Assembly: GCA_006386115.1 (NCBI GenBank)
Contig: VFIW01000050.1
Location: forward strand, 357,339 to 421,338
Direction of reading: 5' to 3'
Source: Globisporangium splendens
Taxonomy: Eukaryota; Oomycota; Peronosporomycetes; Pythiales; Pythiaceae
DNA length: 64,000 bases
A model generated the notes under the pieces. It did not search any database, had not been told where the DNA came from, and saw nothing but the letters and a program-made list of their open reading frames with translations. Position 1 is the first letter of the stretch; each line of letters begins with the position of its first letter. Both the position numbers and the translations under genes were made by a program. Shown here piece by piece: positions 10,865 to 21,475 of this stretch.

Positions 10865-13780
10865 ACGTGAAAACTATATGGAATGCATTCGCGTGAATTG
10901 TGCGCTTTGAAGAAAAAGTTGCTGGCGAAAGAATAGTTGTAGTGAATCGAATACACGTGTACGATATTTATTTCCTCCAAATCTTTCAACGCAATTGGTC
11001 TGCCTTCTGTTGAGCTCCGAACACGATGTATATCATTGAATGAAAACTAGATGGCCAGCAAATGTCTGGCAGGCGAATTACTAGGTGATCCAGCTCGGCA
11101 ACTTGTTTTTGAAAGTGTACATCGTGACGGCACTTCGTTGCTGTTTTCTCAACTCCATAGAGGACGAACAAGGACACGAAGATTGAGAGCGACTCCGAAT
11201 GCGAGCAGACGAGTGGCATCTTCTTCCTCGATTTGGTGGGGTACAAAACCTCAGTGAACGGAAACAGCAGGGCTCAACCGAAAAGGTTGTCTGTCGAGAA
11301 AGGCCGTCTCGACATGTAAGCGATTGCAATTCGACGCCAAATTGCACAAAGCTATCCTGCAGAGTCAATTGAACTCGGTCTCGTGACAAAGGCATCCACT
11401 GTTGTCATGATTTTCGTCATCACACCTGGCAGGCACGACCTGGGAAAGGCTAACAACTGTCGAATGTAAACTCTAGGCGCCTCATCCTATCTCTCTATAC
11501 CATGCACACACACACTTCACTCGAAGGCTGGGAAGCGTTTTGATTGCTTCGAGCATGAGGCGATGTGATTACTCTGGCGCGCATCGCGAGATGAAGTTGG
11601 TGAGTTGGAGTCAAGACAATGCTGTTGTCAAGCAATCGGCAATATATTGCAGCATTTTCACAATATTACTAACAAACTCACCTCAATTTATTGTCAGTAT
11701 TGCAGCAATTGCAGCCCCAGCTTTTCGGCTCAAGCTGGTGTTGACTTGGTCTTGTCAGACGCATTTCACAACCAAAATCATGCGAAAGGAATGGTGGCGA
11801 TTCACTCGTAATTCTTCCATTCAGGCTCACCGGAATGGATGGTTGCTGTGTACTGGAGTTCAGCACATAACAGTAGCGTGGTCTGTGCAGAGACAGCGAA
11901 TTGCGAAGTCGGTTCCTCTCGTCAATCCTGAGTCACGCCAGGTACGTCACGGCAACGGACATGGTTATAAGGTGAGGCGCATTCATGTCCACCACACTTT
12001 TTTTGTTTTGCTGTATTCGACGTGCAGTTTTTTTGCCGAGAGACACAGCGCGTATAGCTACAGTTGTTGCGCAATATTACCACCTAAAAGTGTCCCGATT
12101 GTTTGCGTTGGCACGTGTGCACCAGCTTGTGATCTCGCAGTGATCACCGGATACCTTGTAAAAGCACGTCATAAACACGCTCGATCAACTTTTTCTTTCC
12201 AAAACGTTAGTTACAAACACGCTCGATCAACTCTGGTGACACTGAAGGACACACATCACAATGTCACGATGCACCCAGCTTCGTAGCCAGTATTACAACG
12301 CATCATACGGCAGGTTTCCGTAACGGTGACTGTCGTCTCGCTCAGGGAGCAAATGTACAAATGCGCTGACACAGCAGGGCTCATCTCTAGCAATTCGTTT
12401 GAAAAAGCCGTGACGCTGCGAGTCACTCACTTATGTGAGACTTCTGTTTGCGTGAGAGGCGCTTTGCTCACATGATACTCAAGCTAAGACGAGCTCCGTC
12501 TCTGGGATATCTCAGGTCGCTGGAATAGCTCGATCGATGTAAAGGATTCCATCCAGGTTGAAGAACAAACGGTTGCAGATCCGCTCGGCAAGTGAAGAGT
12601 GCACAAGTGATTACAATATGACGCAGGAGTTTGTGCCAGACCACTTTGATTGGACGTGGCCACGATCGCTCTTGACCCACTGCTCTGTTAAAGATTCGCA
12701 CAGTTGTGAGTCTGGTGTCTCTGTTGCGTGATTCTCAAAGCCGGGATCAGCACTCGAATTCTACCTGGATGAAGTCACTCCCATGCAACCAAGAGCCGAG
12801 CACCAGATTAGCTGCAGTGAAATATTTCTTCAAATAGGAGAGCATCGGCTGCAAATCCGCCCTGCAAGAGGAAGTAGAGTGCTGTGGCGAGAGAATTTTG
12901 CCAAGCCACTTTAGAGGCTCGATGTGGTAACGCTTTCACTGTTGCCTCGGCGTCAGTGTTTCATTGAAAAGTTGCGATTTGCACATTATCTCGTGCTAGT
13001 CGCGTAAATTTCCAAGCTGGGGTGAGCTAACACGCTTGGATAGGGTGGGGAGATGCAAAGAGCTTCGTCGTCCAAGCAGAGGCAATATTCGTCCAAACTG
13101 GAGAAAAACTCTTGGGCTATAAAGTGGTGATGCCACCACGACTGATTTCGTTGACGAGTTGCGAAGATCGGAGTCAACTCTCGTGCGTTTGTCCACATGA
13201 TACACAGGCTGGGATTAGCTAAGAAGCTGAGGTTTCATGGGTCGCAAAAAGATTCATGGAAAGAGCTCCACGCAGGTAAAGGTGCAACGGATGCAGATCA
13301 GCCCAGCGGGAAAAACTTGAACTGATCGAGCGCTGTGACGTAAAAACTAGCACCGAGTCGTTGGGGATGACGTGGTGGCACGGTCACGATCGTCACCATC
13401 TTTCCTTCCAGGCGACTTCCGCTTCTACTGCTCTACGCTTTGTCGCGACTATTTATTTTTTTCCTACAAGATCGGAAACGGTAGCCAGGACTGCCGCCGG
13501 ATCAGAACGGAGAAGTTGTTGAGTGTGGGATGCATCACATCCAGTCGTGAAATTGTGAAAATGGACAAAAAAGCAGTTGAAAAAAATGATTACATGCCGG
13601 CCAAACAGTATCCCAATAAGTAACCTCTCATACACGATGCCACAAGGTTTAGGTTCAAAATATTAGTTATACGGAGCAAATTACTGTAGACACAATTCGT
13701 GACACTTTCGCAACTTTTAACATAAAAGAGACGACTGCCAGTCATGCGACTGTTATTGTGAACATTCTAGCTGATGCCAG
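10865..13780. other. Intergenic, degenerate repeat fragments
   Basis: No gene recognised. An 18-bp direct repeat (AAACACGCTCGATCAACT) occurs at 12173-12190 and 12215-12232. Between about 12.49 and 13.35 kb several loosely similar blocks recur, for example a GCTGGGATTAGCTAA-like start near 12.74, 13.02 and 13.21 kb and a TGCAGATCCG-like core near 12.57, 12.85 and 13.29 kb. They look like decayed repeats of unknown type. A plus-strand open frame of about 250 codons at 11540-12286 has no domain and biased composition; I do not support it as a gene. Confidence 0.4.
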
Positions 13781-14590
13781 ATCTCATCGAAGAGACCAGT
13801 TCGGTTGCTCCATTTATGCGAAAAGAGATCTTGGGACCCATCGATCTTTGCTTGTTCGGAGTTGCGCCTCAAACAGTCTCATCAAAAGCTGAGCACTTGG
13901 AAAGACGGAGACGATCCAATGTTATTGATCTGTGCTTTTCCAAGAAGTCTAGTACCCGCGGTAGATTCATCGTGGTGCTGCTTCTTCACCAGCAGATACG
14001 AATTGATGAACGGCGAGGTAAAAGCCCGGACACTGTGAGACGTTTATGGCTCGCGGTTTCGTCTATTAACGCAAGGATATGTCTGCAGTAGTAATCTGGA
14101 TGTAGCTTTGTTTTTGCTTCACGTTGCTCAGGACACAGCCGATTGCTACAACCAATATTCAGACCCCGTTCCACTGAAACATCACGGATAGCCGAAAGAG
14201 TCGCCAGTTGAGTGCGCAATATTTCGGACGGACGCCGCTTGCACCGAAACGCGCAAGGATGGCGACCGAATTCCATCGCCATCTTAGAGCTTTCCAGTTG
14301 TACAGAAAAATAACCAAACTGCAATGCTACTGCTGGCGGGAGGGAACCGGGGCATCTTCCAAGGGAGGACGGGAAGGAAGGAGCTTCCACTGAAATGATA
14401 GCGACGGCCCCCAGAAACGTGAGAATGAGCTGCAAAAAGCCTGCCATGTCTTACGCGGACCTCTCCCTCAACCTGTAATCCTGTAATAGATTCACTGCAG
14501 CGTAATGGCTTGGCTGCAAACAGCAGCAGGCATCTGAACCCCGCGGGTCCCATCAATTCGCGCGATCCTGACAAACCCAGGCTGTTTTTT
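13781..14590. repeat. Left arm of diverged inverted repeat flanking paralogue 4
   Basis: Read in reverse complement, this segment aligns along its length with 18366-18964. Matching landmarks include ATAAATGGAGCAA, TATCTGCTGGTGAAGAA, GGCGATGGAATTCGGTCGCC, ATGTTTCAGTGGAAC and GGTTTGTCAGGATC, in the same order. The arms have many small indels. The 3.8 kb between them contains one START/FYVE-like gene. Confidence 0.8.
13986..14447 (-). CDS. Small secreted-protein-like ORF, function unknown
   Basis: 153 codons from an ATG at 14447. The first 20 or so residues (MAGFLQLILTFLGAVAII, then SVEA) look like a signal peptide. The remainder has about seven cysteines and no domain I recognise. The right arm of the inverted repeat (about 18508-18846, plus strand) carries an aligned reading frame with shared segments such as KMAMEFGRH, LSAIR/VSAIR followed by VSVE, and the same terminal ICW-stop. 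Frame conservation over diverged DNA argues that this was once protein-coding. No intron or upstream exon is evident. It could be an orphan secreted protein, a candidate effector, or a transposon remnant; no RXLR or LFLAK motif is visible. Confidence 0.35.
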   Translation of the reverse strand: MAGFLQLILTFLGAVAIISVEAPSFPSSLGRCPGSLPPAVALQFGYFSVQLESSKMAMEFGRHPCAFRCKRRPSEILRTQLATLSAIRDVSVERGLNIGCSNRLCPEQREAKTKLHPDYYCRHILALIDETASHKRLTVSGLLPRRSSIRICW

Positions 14591-15411
14591 CTTCTAGTTG
14601 GTGAGACTCGGATTAGAGATGGTCATCGAGTTTGGGAGGGAGTCGTTGACATGGTCTGACTCTTTTGAGTGGCTTTCGAAATACTTCAATGTATTTTTGC
14701 TGATATATAAAGGGTTTTTGAGGGTGAGGTCAAAAAAATGATGCCCACTTTGGTCAAGTATATCCGGCAGTTCCTCGCGTTAAACAGGTATTCTGGAGTT
14801 TACAGAATTGTAGCTTGTGCCATGCTCGTTCGACGAAGATCAGCACGCCGCGAACCTGATACGTTTTGAATATTTTAACAGTCCACTGTGGCTCACGAGA
14901 GCGTGTTCTCATTAGCTATTCACGCTTCAGTTTCTCCCTCTCGTTTCGCCATTCAGTGCTCATGCATTACGCTTGCGGCCGTGTCTCGTATGGCTCGACT
15001 GCCACTTTTCCTCCTCCCGCTCTTGCCCGCACGCAACGCTCCTTTTTTGTCCACAGCAAATCTCCCTTTTACGTCCCTCCTCAAACAGTCAATACCATTC
15101 CCTTCATTACCTGATAGCTGTCCTTTCCCCCATGTTGTGATAAAGCCATTCGCTACTGAATACCCTCGATAATTGGATTATCCGGGTCAATTGGCTAAGG
15201 TCTCAGTTGTTGGTATGCAGCGGATGCACGCGACCTGGGATCGTCTTTGTGGTGGGTCCACCCCGAGAGGTGTGATGTAGTCTCTGCCCATGTGTCACGA
15301 CGGACAAGCAGTCTCGCTTGAGACCTTGGGGTTCGTCTGCACACAACCGTAATCGCGCCGCAGAGCCCACGTGAACAGCGCCTCGCATTCGATAGTTAGA
15401 TCTACGAGGCG

Positions 15412-17550
15412 ATGGCCAAGACCGCGCGGTTCGATCAGGCGCCGTTCCACCCGCTGACGCTCTCGGCCGCCGAGTGCGAAAAGCTAGAGGCGCTCGCTAC
15501 GAAGGAGCTCGAGAAGGCACTGCACGTGTACGACGATGCGGGTCCCCCCGGCGCGCGCGTGTTCCGCTCGAGCCGCTGGAAGACCATCAAGACGCAGGAC
15601 GACTGCACCGTGTACCTCGACCGTGACTCGCGCGCGCGCAGCAGCAGTATTCGCGGCAGTCGCACCAGCACGAGCAGCACGGGGAGTACGGGCAGCACCG
15701 GCAGCACTTCTGCGTCCGGCTCGTCGCGGTCAGCGAAGCGATCCGATCCGCTCCAGTCGCTGATGGCCAACGGGATGCTCGGTGGAGGTGCGCCGCCACC
15801 GAGAGCGCGCCGCAGCAGCCGCGACAACGCCGCGCCGTCGCCCATGAGACGAAAAAGCACCGAAGGCGACTTCAGCGCGGGATCCAGCGTCTGGGAGATC
15901 CCCGACCTCGTGGTCTCCGGCACCGTGTCCGGGACGCTGGACGACGTGATGTACGGCACGACGACACCCGACTCGGCCGAGATGATGCTGCGCATGGCGT
16001 ACGTCGACGACCATCTGCTCCACGGCGCCGTGCTGGCGCAGATCCAGACGCCGACGCTCACGGAGCCCTTCCGCTCGCTCGTTGTCAAATGGTACGTCAA
16101 GGCGATCCCGTCGCAGTACCAGAAGCTTGTGCGACCGCGAGACTTTGTGTGCATCGAGTCCTCGGGTGTCGTCACACGTTCAGACGGGAGTCGAGTGGGA
16201 TACTTGCTTCGCCAGTCCGTGGACCTCCCAGGCTGCGATGAGCTGACAAACCGCGGGATGACGCGCGGCCGTGTGGCCAACTGCGCGATCTTCACGCCGC
16301 TGCCCAACAACACGGTCGACATCTTTGTGCGCGGCAACGTCGACCCTGGTGGCAAGATGGCGTCGTCGCTCGCGATCTCGATCGCAGCCAACGCGCTGTT
16401 GACCACCTCGAGTTCCGTCTTTTGCGCGCACAGCAAGAAGCTCCTGTGGCTGCTGCGCAACCAGAAACGCGACAGCGCGTCGTCGTCCAAGTCGAGCACG
16501 CGCAGCCACACGTTTGCGTGCGGCACATGCGCCAAGAAATTCCACAAACTGAGCAGCGTGAGCACGTGCAAGATCTGCTGCATGCAGCTCTGCTCCAAGT
16601 GCCGCCTGAGCAACACGCTCTCGTACGTCGAGACGCAGACCTACCAGAGTGTCGAGCAGGTGGCGGCCATCGTCTGCAAGAACTGCACGACTCAGGCCAA
16701 CCAGATGAGCGCCTTTGACGTCGCGGCGCGTGAGGTCGCGTCGGGACGTTACGGCTCCGTGAAGGACGAGCGGAAAGAGCAGGTCAAGAAGGATCGACTC
16801 GTGCAGCCTGCCATCCCGATTCACTTGAACGAGCCCGTGATGCGGTATCAGGAGCAAAAGCTGAACCAAAGTCAGGTTCGAAACAGCGGATCGCTGTCCC
16901 CGACGGGCTTCCGAGCGTCGTCGCTGTTCAGAGCCTCCAAGATCTTGAGCGGCAGCAGCCGAAACACCCAGAAATTCGATCCGAACAGTTCGTCGGTCAG
17001 CAACTTCAGCCTCTCGATCGCGCTCACGGAATCGTCGAGCCGCGACTCCGAGATCTCCAACTTTAGCTGCGACTGGGACCCCGAGTTCGATGACGACGAC
17101 ACCGACGACATCGACGACAGCGACAACTCGAACCAGTGGATTGAGCCCTACACGCCTACAAAAAGTGGCGGACGCAGCAATGGGTCTCAAGGAAGCAACG
17201 AACTTGCAGTTCGAAGAGCCGACGCTCCCTCGTCGCACCGACACATTCCCCAGCAGCAACCCCAGAGTCACCGCGGCTACGACCGTGAGCAAGCGCGTCG
17301 AGAGGCGCTGTGGCAGAAGATGAATGCGTTGCAGATGCAGGCCGAGAACGCCTACAAGATGACCCAGCAGAACGCCAACATTCATATGAATGGAAGTTCA
17401 GGTCGCGGTGGCGTTGCCTTCGACGCCAACATGCACATGAACGGAGGCTCGGGTCGCGGCGGTGTTGCGTACACAGACCTTCTACATATGAATGGAGGCT
17501 CAAGTCGCGGCGGCGTTGCCTACGACGCAGACATCGACGAGCTGGATTAG
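15412..17550 (+). CDS. START domain / FYVE-like zinc finger protein (paralogue 4)
   Basis: 712 residues. The N-terminal block FDQAPFHPLTLSAAECEKL matches paralogues 1-3. The START-like region starts near residue 163 (IPDLVVSGTVSGTLDDVMYG). The FYVE-like finger at about 369-424 carries CGTC, CKIC, CMQLC, CSKC and CKNC, and a helix RREALWQKMNALQMQAENAY lies before the tail. It is the most GC-rich copy and has a Ser/Thr/Gly repeat linker near residues 75-105. The tail carries three tandem 17-residue units (HMNG...RGGVA), an expansion of the single HxNG element in paralogues 2 and 3, and ends DADIDELD. It stands apart, 4.5 kb from paralogue 3, inside an inverted repeat. Start: the ATG after an in-frame non-coding leader, matching the paralogue N-termini. 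Confidence 0.9.
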   Translation: MAKTARFDQAPFHPLTLSAAECEKLEALATKELEKALHVYDDAGPPGARVFRSSRWKTIKTQDDCTVYLDRDSRARSSSIRGSRTSTSSTGSTGSTGSTSASGSSRSAKRSDPLQSLMANGMLGGGAPPPRARRSSRDNAAPSPMRRKSTEGDFSAGSSVWEIPDLVVSGTVSGTLDDVMYGTTTPDSAEMMLRMAYVDDHLLHGAVLAQIQTPTLTEPFRSLVVKWYVKAIPSQYQKLVRPRDFVCIESSGVVTRSDGSRVGYLLRQSVDLPGCDELTNRGMTRGRVANCAIFTPLPNNTVDIFVRGNVDPGGKMASSLAISIAANALLTTSSSVFCAHSKKLLWLLRNQKRDSASSSKSSTRSHTFACGTCAKKFHKLSSVSTCKICCMQLCSKCRLSNTLSYVETQTYQSVEQVAAIVCKNCTTQANQMSAFDVAAREVASGRYGSVKDERKEQVKKDRLVQPAIPIHLNEPVMRYQEQKLNQSQVRNSGSLSPTGFRASSLFRASKILSGSSRNTQKFDPNSSSVSNFSLSIALTESSSRDSEISNFSCDWDPEFDDDDTDDIDDSDNSNQWIEPYTPTKSGGRSNGSQGSNELAVRRADAPSSHRHIPQQQPQSHRGYDREQARREALWQKMNALQMQAENAYKMTQQNANIHMNGSSGRGGVAFDANMHMNGGSGRGGVAYTDLLHMNGGSSRGGVAYDADIDELD
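17386..17538 (+). repeat. In-frame 51-bp tandem repeat (three units)
   Basis: Units start at ATG positions 17386, 17437 and 17488, exactly 51 bp apart, and each encodes MNG(S/G)S(G/S)RGGVA plus five or six variable residues. The reading frame is preserved. Length variation between strains is likely. Confidence 0.9.
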
Positions 17551-18365
17551 ACCTCAAGACCACAAAGTGGACGACTGGAAGAGAGACTGTTGCGTGGGTG
17601 TTTTGGCAGCGTGTTGTGTCTGTGGGCAGAGTTTATATGAGCTATTACAAGGAATGAAGGCTTCGCGTATTTATTTCACCGCGTTTCATCTTTTTCAGTG
17701 AAGATTGACAAAGTTGGCCACATTTCATCCCGTTCGTCTTTGTCATAAAACACACTGTACGCTTAGCAAGCAAGTTGTTAGTACTATTTATCTTGTCCAT
17801 CTTGAGAAACGAATAGGGAAGGAACTGCAGCAGGGCGATGGCATTTCCCGTTGCACTATTGAGCTTTGAATTCTATTGAGACGAAGAAACGCAGCGAATA
17901 AACTTGGGACGTATCACAGAAATCAGAGTAGGAGTTTATACACCCGGCTGGAATGCTGGAGCATTACTTTCGAAGCCCAGCGGATAACTATGTCTTGCTG
18001 GCCAACAGAAATCCGTACTGGAAACTTCGTACCTGTCGAGGCATCAAAAGATCGAGTGGCGATCACGCTCTTCGTTGAGACGGCTTCGAATACAAAGTGC
18101 AGATAAGTAATGAGTCGACGCGTCTAGACCGACGACATGCTGCTCATAAACCAGTGAGGAGCGCACGAACGTGTGATATACGTTTGCAGATCTTTTTTCT
18201 CACGTATTACATCGCAAAGCGCAATACGAGACTCAACCAGCGCCACTTCTCGTCGAACCAGTTTCGTCGCGCGTTTTTCTTTCTCTGCATCAGTTAAACT
18301 GCCACTGCAATCAACAAGGAGTCGGACAACGTCAGCCTCCCTCCCATGTTCGGTGACCGTTTCTG

Positions 18366-18964
18366 CTCCTGGGGTTTGTCAGGATCACTTTGATTGATGG
18401 GACCATTGCGTGTCATTGCGCATTGTCCAGCCACTGTTCTGTAATGCGCTACCGGAGTTTATTGTTAATACACCTTGCACTCATCCAAGGAGGGTCCACA
18501 TAAGCCACGGCAGGCTTTTGCAGACTTGGAGGTCTTTAGTGTCACGCTGTCAGTAGAAGCTCCCTTCCTCCCTCGGAAAATGCCCAAATATTGTGCACGC
18601 AGGTGGGTTGTTGTTGTTTTGCGCAATGGGCAAAGATGGCGATGGAATTCGGTCGCCATTCATGCGTGTGCCAGTGCAAGTAGGCGGCATCCGATATATT
18701 GCTGGCGTCTGTTTCGGCCATCCGCAATGTTTCAGTGGAACCGGAGTCTGGACACTAGTTTGTGATGTTCCGGCAATGTGAAGCAATGCCATAAAGAGTT
18801 TTCCTGGCTTTTGCCTTCCGGTTTTTCAATTTGTATCTGCTGGTGAAGAAAAGACTTGGAGCTTTGGACTGGAAGCTTGGGTCGAGGTTCGAATCAAGCA
18901 AAGACTGTGGTTCTGAAGATCTCGCTGCATAAATGGAGCAATTGAATTGGTCTCTCAGTGCGTT
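18366..18964. repeat. Right arm of diverged inverted repeat flanking paralogue 4
   Basis: Aligns in inverted orientation with 13781-14590. It contains, in plus orientation, the same succession of landmarks as the minus strand of the left arm. It is shorter because of deletions. Confidence 0.8.
18508..18846 (+). pseudogene. Broken relative of the small secreted-like ORF
   Basis: Follows the reading frame of the left-arm ORF (13986-14447) through KMAMEFGRHSCVCQCK, then meets an in-frame TAG and continues through SAIRNVSVEPES. It ends in ICICW and a stop at the position equivalent to the left copy. The start codon region is altered and further frameshifts separate the blocks. Confidence 0.4.
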
Positions 18965-19886
18965 TCTGCAATCAACATAGTACTTTTTGACCAGCAAATC
19001 ACTGATGAACTTCTGTACTTGAAACAGTTCCGTTTATGCTTGGCAATTGGAAAAATCTACGAATTATGTTCAATTTTCTCCGCTTTGAAGAAAACATGAA
19101 AACCTAACCCTTAAAACATTGTACTGTGGCGAAATATCGATCATTTTTGTCCAATTTCACAACTTTGATGTGGTGACTGCCACATTCATGTTAACCACGT
19201 CTCCATCTGATCCAGCAGGCATTTCGATCTTGTAGGAAACGCGACGCACCGTGAAGCAGCAGCAGAGGCAAGCAAGAGTCGACTGGATGCACACAAGATG
19301 GTGGTGTCACTTGCGCTAGTCTTTTACGAGATACCACTCGTTCGCTTCAGTTTGTCTCTCGCGGAACGAATGTGAGCAGACCCATTGCTCTTCTACTATG
19401 GTATGTTGCTTCAAGCGAGCCATGATATCCCAGCCTCTTAGCTAATGGATGAGTGTCATGCGAGTACTGAAGTTGAGGCACAACTTTGCGATTTTCTGGC
19501 GAAACTGTGAGTTTGAGCGTGAGGATCGTCGCGTCACCGCATCAGCTGCCCAAAGTGGCTCGACATAGCACGCAGTCGCTTGAAATTTCCCCTGCAGCTT
19601 GGATTTGCAGACCGAGTCGAAGCCCTTTACATCTATGTCAGCGACTCCAACATCCCAGCGTCCTAGCTCACAGCAGTCCCACCTAATCACACAAATGACT
19701 CACAGCCTCATGACTTTGTAACGAATAAGCGATGAGTCTCCATTTCTTCAGTATGATTGTGCATTTGTTCTCTGGGAGACACAAGAGTCCTTTTCGTAGT
19801 ATTCTGTGAGCTGAGACTCCGGTTCCGACTGTCTGAATTCGGCCGGCACTCGAACTCGGCTGCATATCAGTGACATTGTATTGTTG

Positions 19887-20232
19887 TCAAGGTGCTGTTC
19901 CAAGTCGATGGAAATGATCGGTGACTAATGCGTTCTTGGCTGCATGTTTTTGACGTACGGTGGATGTTGGAGCGGCGCGACGACGCATACAATTCGGTGA
20001 GCGGCCAGGTTTTCGGTGCGTGCTTGAACGTATAGAGCCATTCTCGCGTGAGTCAGTATGGAAGAGAAATGAGATTTGAACTTGGTCGTCGCTACTCACG
20101 TTGGTCAACGATCTTTTCGTTCTGGTCCGAGAGGCAAGCCAGTCGCTCACGAGAAATATATAATCGCAGCATCGCATCAGCTGCAGATGTACAGCGGAAT
20201 GTTGATTGACAACTATGACTGCGCAAACGCAT
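19887..20232 (-). pseudogene. Duplicated remnant, copy 1 (possible secreted-protein relic)
   Basis: Minus-strand sequence from an ATG at 20232 (MRLRS in one frame) shares several blocks with the segment at 21182-21475, including TTTGAACTTGGTCGTC and a GATCTTT...TTCTGGTCCG stretch on the plus strand. The shared peptide blocks (RTRTKRSLTNVSSDDQVQI here) lie in a different frame from the ATG, so the copy is frameshifted. Function unknown. Confidence 0.3.
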
Positions 20233-21181
20233 TAGCTAGATCGATGGGCACAACCCACACATCGTGTGCTCGTTGACTTTTGCACCCCCTAAATAAGGTT
20301 TCCTCTGGTCTGGTCTAGTAACCCAGGCTTGCCCACGCATCAAGCTCGCTATCCGCATGACAGATCTGTCGGTTCAGAGAGGCAGCAGTTGCCTCACTGA
20401 AATTATCGCTTGCTACGATTGCCTGGTTTCTCAAAGGCGTAAAAATGGTGTCGTTGTCAATATGCTCTTCAGTTCTGAGGCAAATAAACGTGGTTGTGAG
20501 TCGCAACCACGTCTGGGAAAGCGCGGGAACAAGCAGGTGGATAACCGGTTTCTTTTGGCGGCGAACGCATGTTTTGAGCGTGCAGGCTTTGCTTCGCGCG
20601 ATAGAGACGCGCATGTACATCCACGATGCAGCATGGCGTGCCTGGTGCGACTTGGTGTTGATGAGAGTGAAAATTGTACTCGACGTCACAGGAGCGCTCG
20701 ACAGCTCGGGTCCAGCAGAAGGGGAGCAGGCAGAAGTCGAGAGGATAGAAGATGGCGGTTGTACCTGTGCCACCACGTCATCTGCAACGTCTCCCGGCAC
20801 AAATCGGAATGACGTGGCGCTTATTCGATTCAGTTTTGCTCGCACTCATCTACGATGATGAAGTGGTTTCCTCTCTTCCAGCGACCTGGTTCCCAGCTTG
20901 ATATCGCATGAACTGAGGCACAAAAGTAGACTCACAACCATTAGACTTTCTTGTGAAATCCTTGCGATAAACTCCTTGGGTTACTGTGGTCGCGATCGAG
21001 CGAGGACAACAACCATCTTAGCTGAATTGCATAAACTGAGGCGTCTCGTTACGATTGCTTTCATAAACCTGGCAGCATTGCGGCGTTGTCTACGAAAGAG
21101 TGAGAGTGTTGTGAGTGCTTTTATGTCATGCTGTAGGCACGTACGAGATGAAAAATTGGAAATGCGTAGAAACGCAAACGA

Positions 21182-21475
21182 TCAGGTTTCTGGTGCATGC
21201 TTTGAAAGTACCGAGTCGACGGCTGTAAATGCAGTATCCCCAACCAAAGCAGCTACGCCCAGCGAATCCAGCAATGAAGTACGGGGCACCTGGCGTGACT
21301 CGAAGTCGATGTGAATCAAGATTTGAACTTGGTCGTCACTACGCAGGCAAGTCAGCGATCTTTCAATTCTGGTCCGGCAGGCAGTAGTCTGGGGAATAAA
21401 CAATAGGCACGGCAACCATAAAAGCAGCAGAAGTCGACTGGGTAGAAAGTAGCGGCTCGGACTGCGCAAGCGTAT
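21182..21475 (-). pseudogene. Duplicated remnant, copy 2 (hydrophobic leader, no ATG)
   Basis: The frame is open from 21475, where copy 1 has ATG and this copy has ATA, to a stop at 21182. It encodes RLRS, a strongly hydrophobic stretch (RLLLLLWLPCLLFI), then RTRIERSLTCLRSDDQVQI, the block shared with copy 1. A signal-peptide-like leader followed by a basic/RSL..DD segment is loosely reminiscent of oomycete secreted effectors, but no true RXLR-EER is present. The missing start argues for a relic. Confidence 0.3.

Noticed and set aside
11540..12286. Plus-strand frame of about 250 codons
   Set aside because: No domain, irregular composition, no homologous block elsewhere in the window, and a stretch of low-complexity AT-rich DNA inside it.
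15435..17385. Long minus-strand open frames opposite START/FYVE-like paralogue 4
   Set aside because: Shadows produced by GC-rich codon usage of the sense gene; no domain, no ATG context, and similar shadows occur opposite other GC-rich genes.
18880..18900. GGTTCGAATC, like a tRNA B box
   Set aside because: No A box at the right distance and no acceptor-stem pairing; it falls in the right arm of the inverted repeat.
21182..21475. RXLR effector gene
   Set aside because: No RXLR followed by EER, no start codon, and the paired copy is frameshifted; kept only as a relic.
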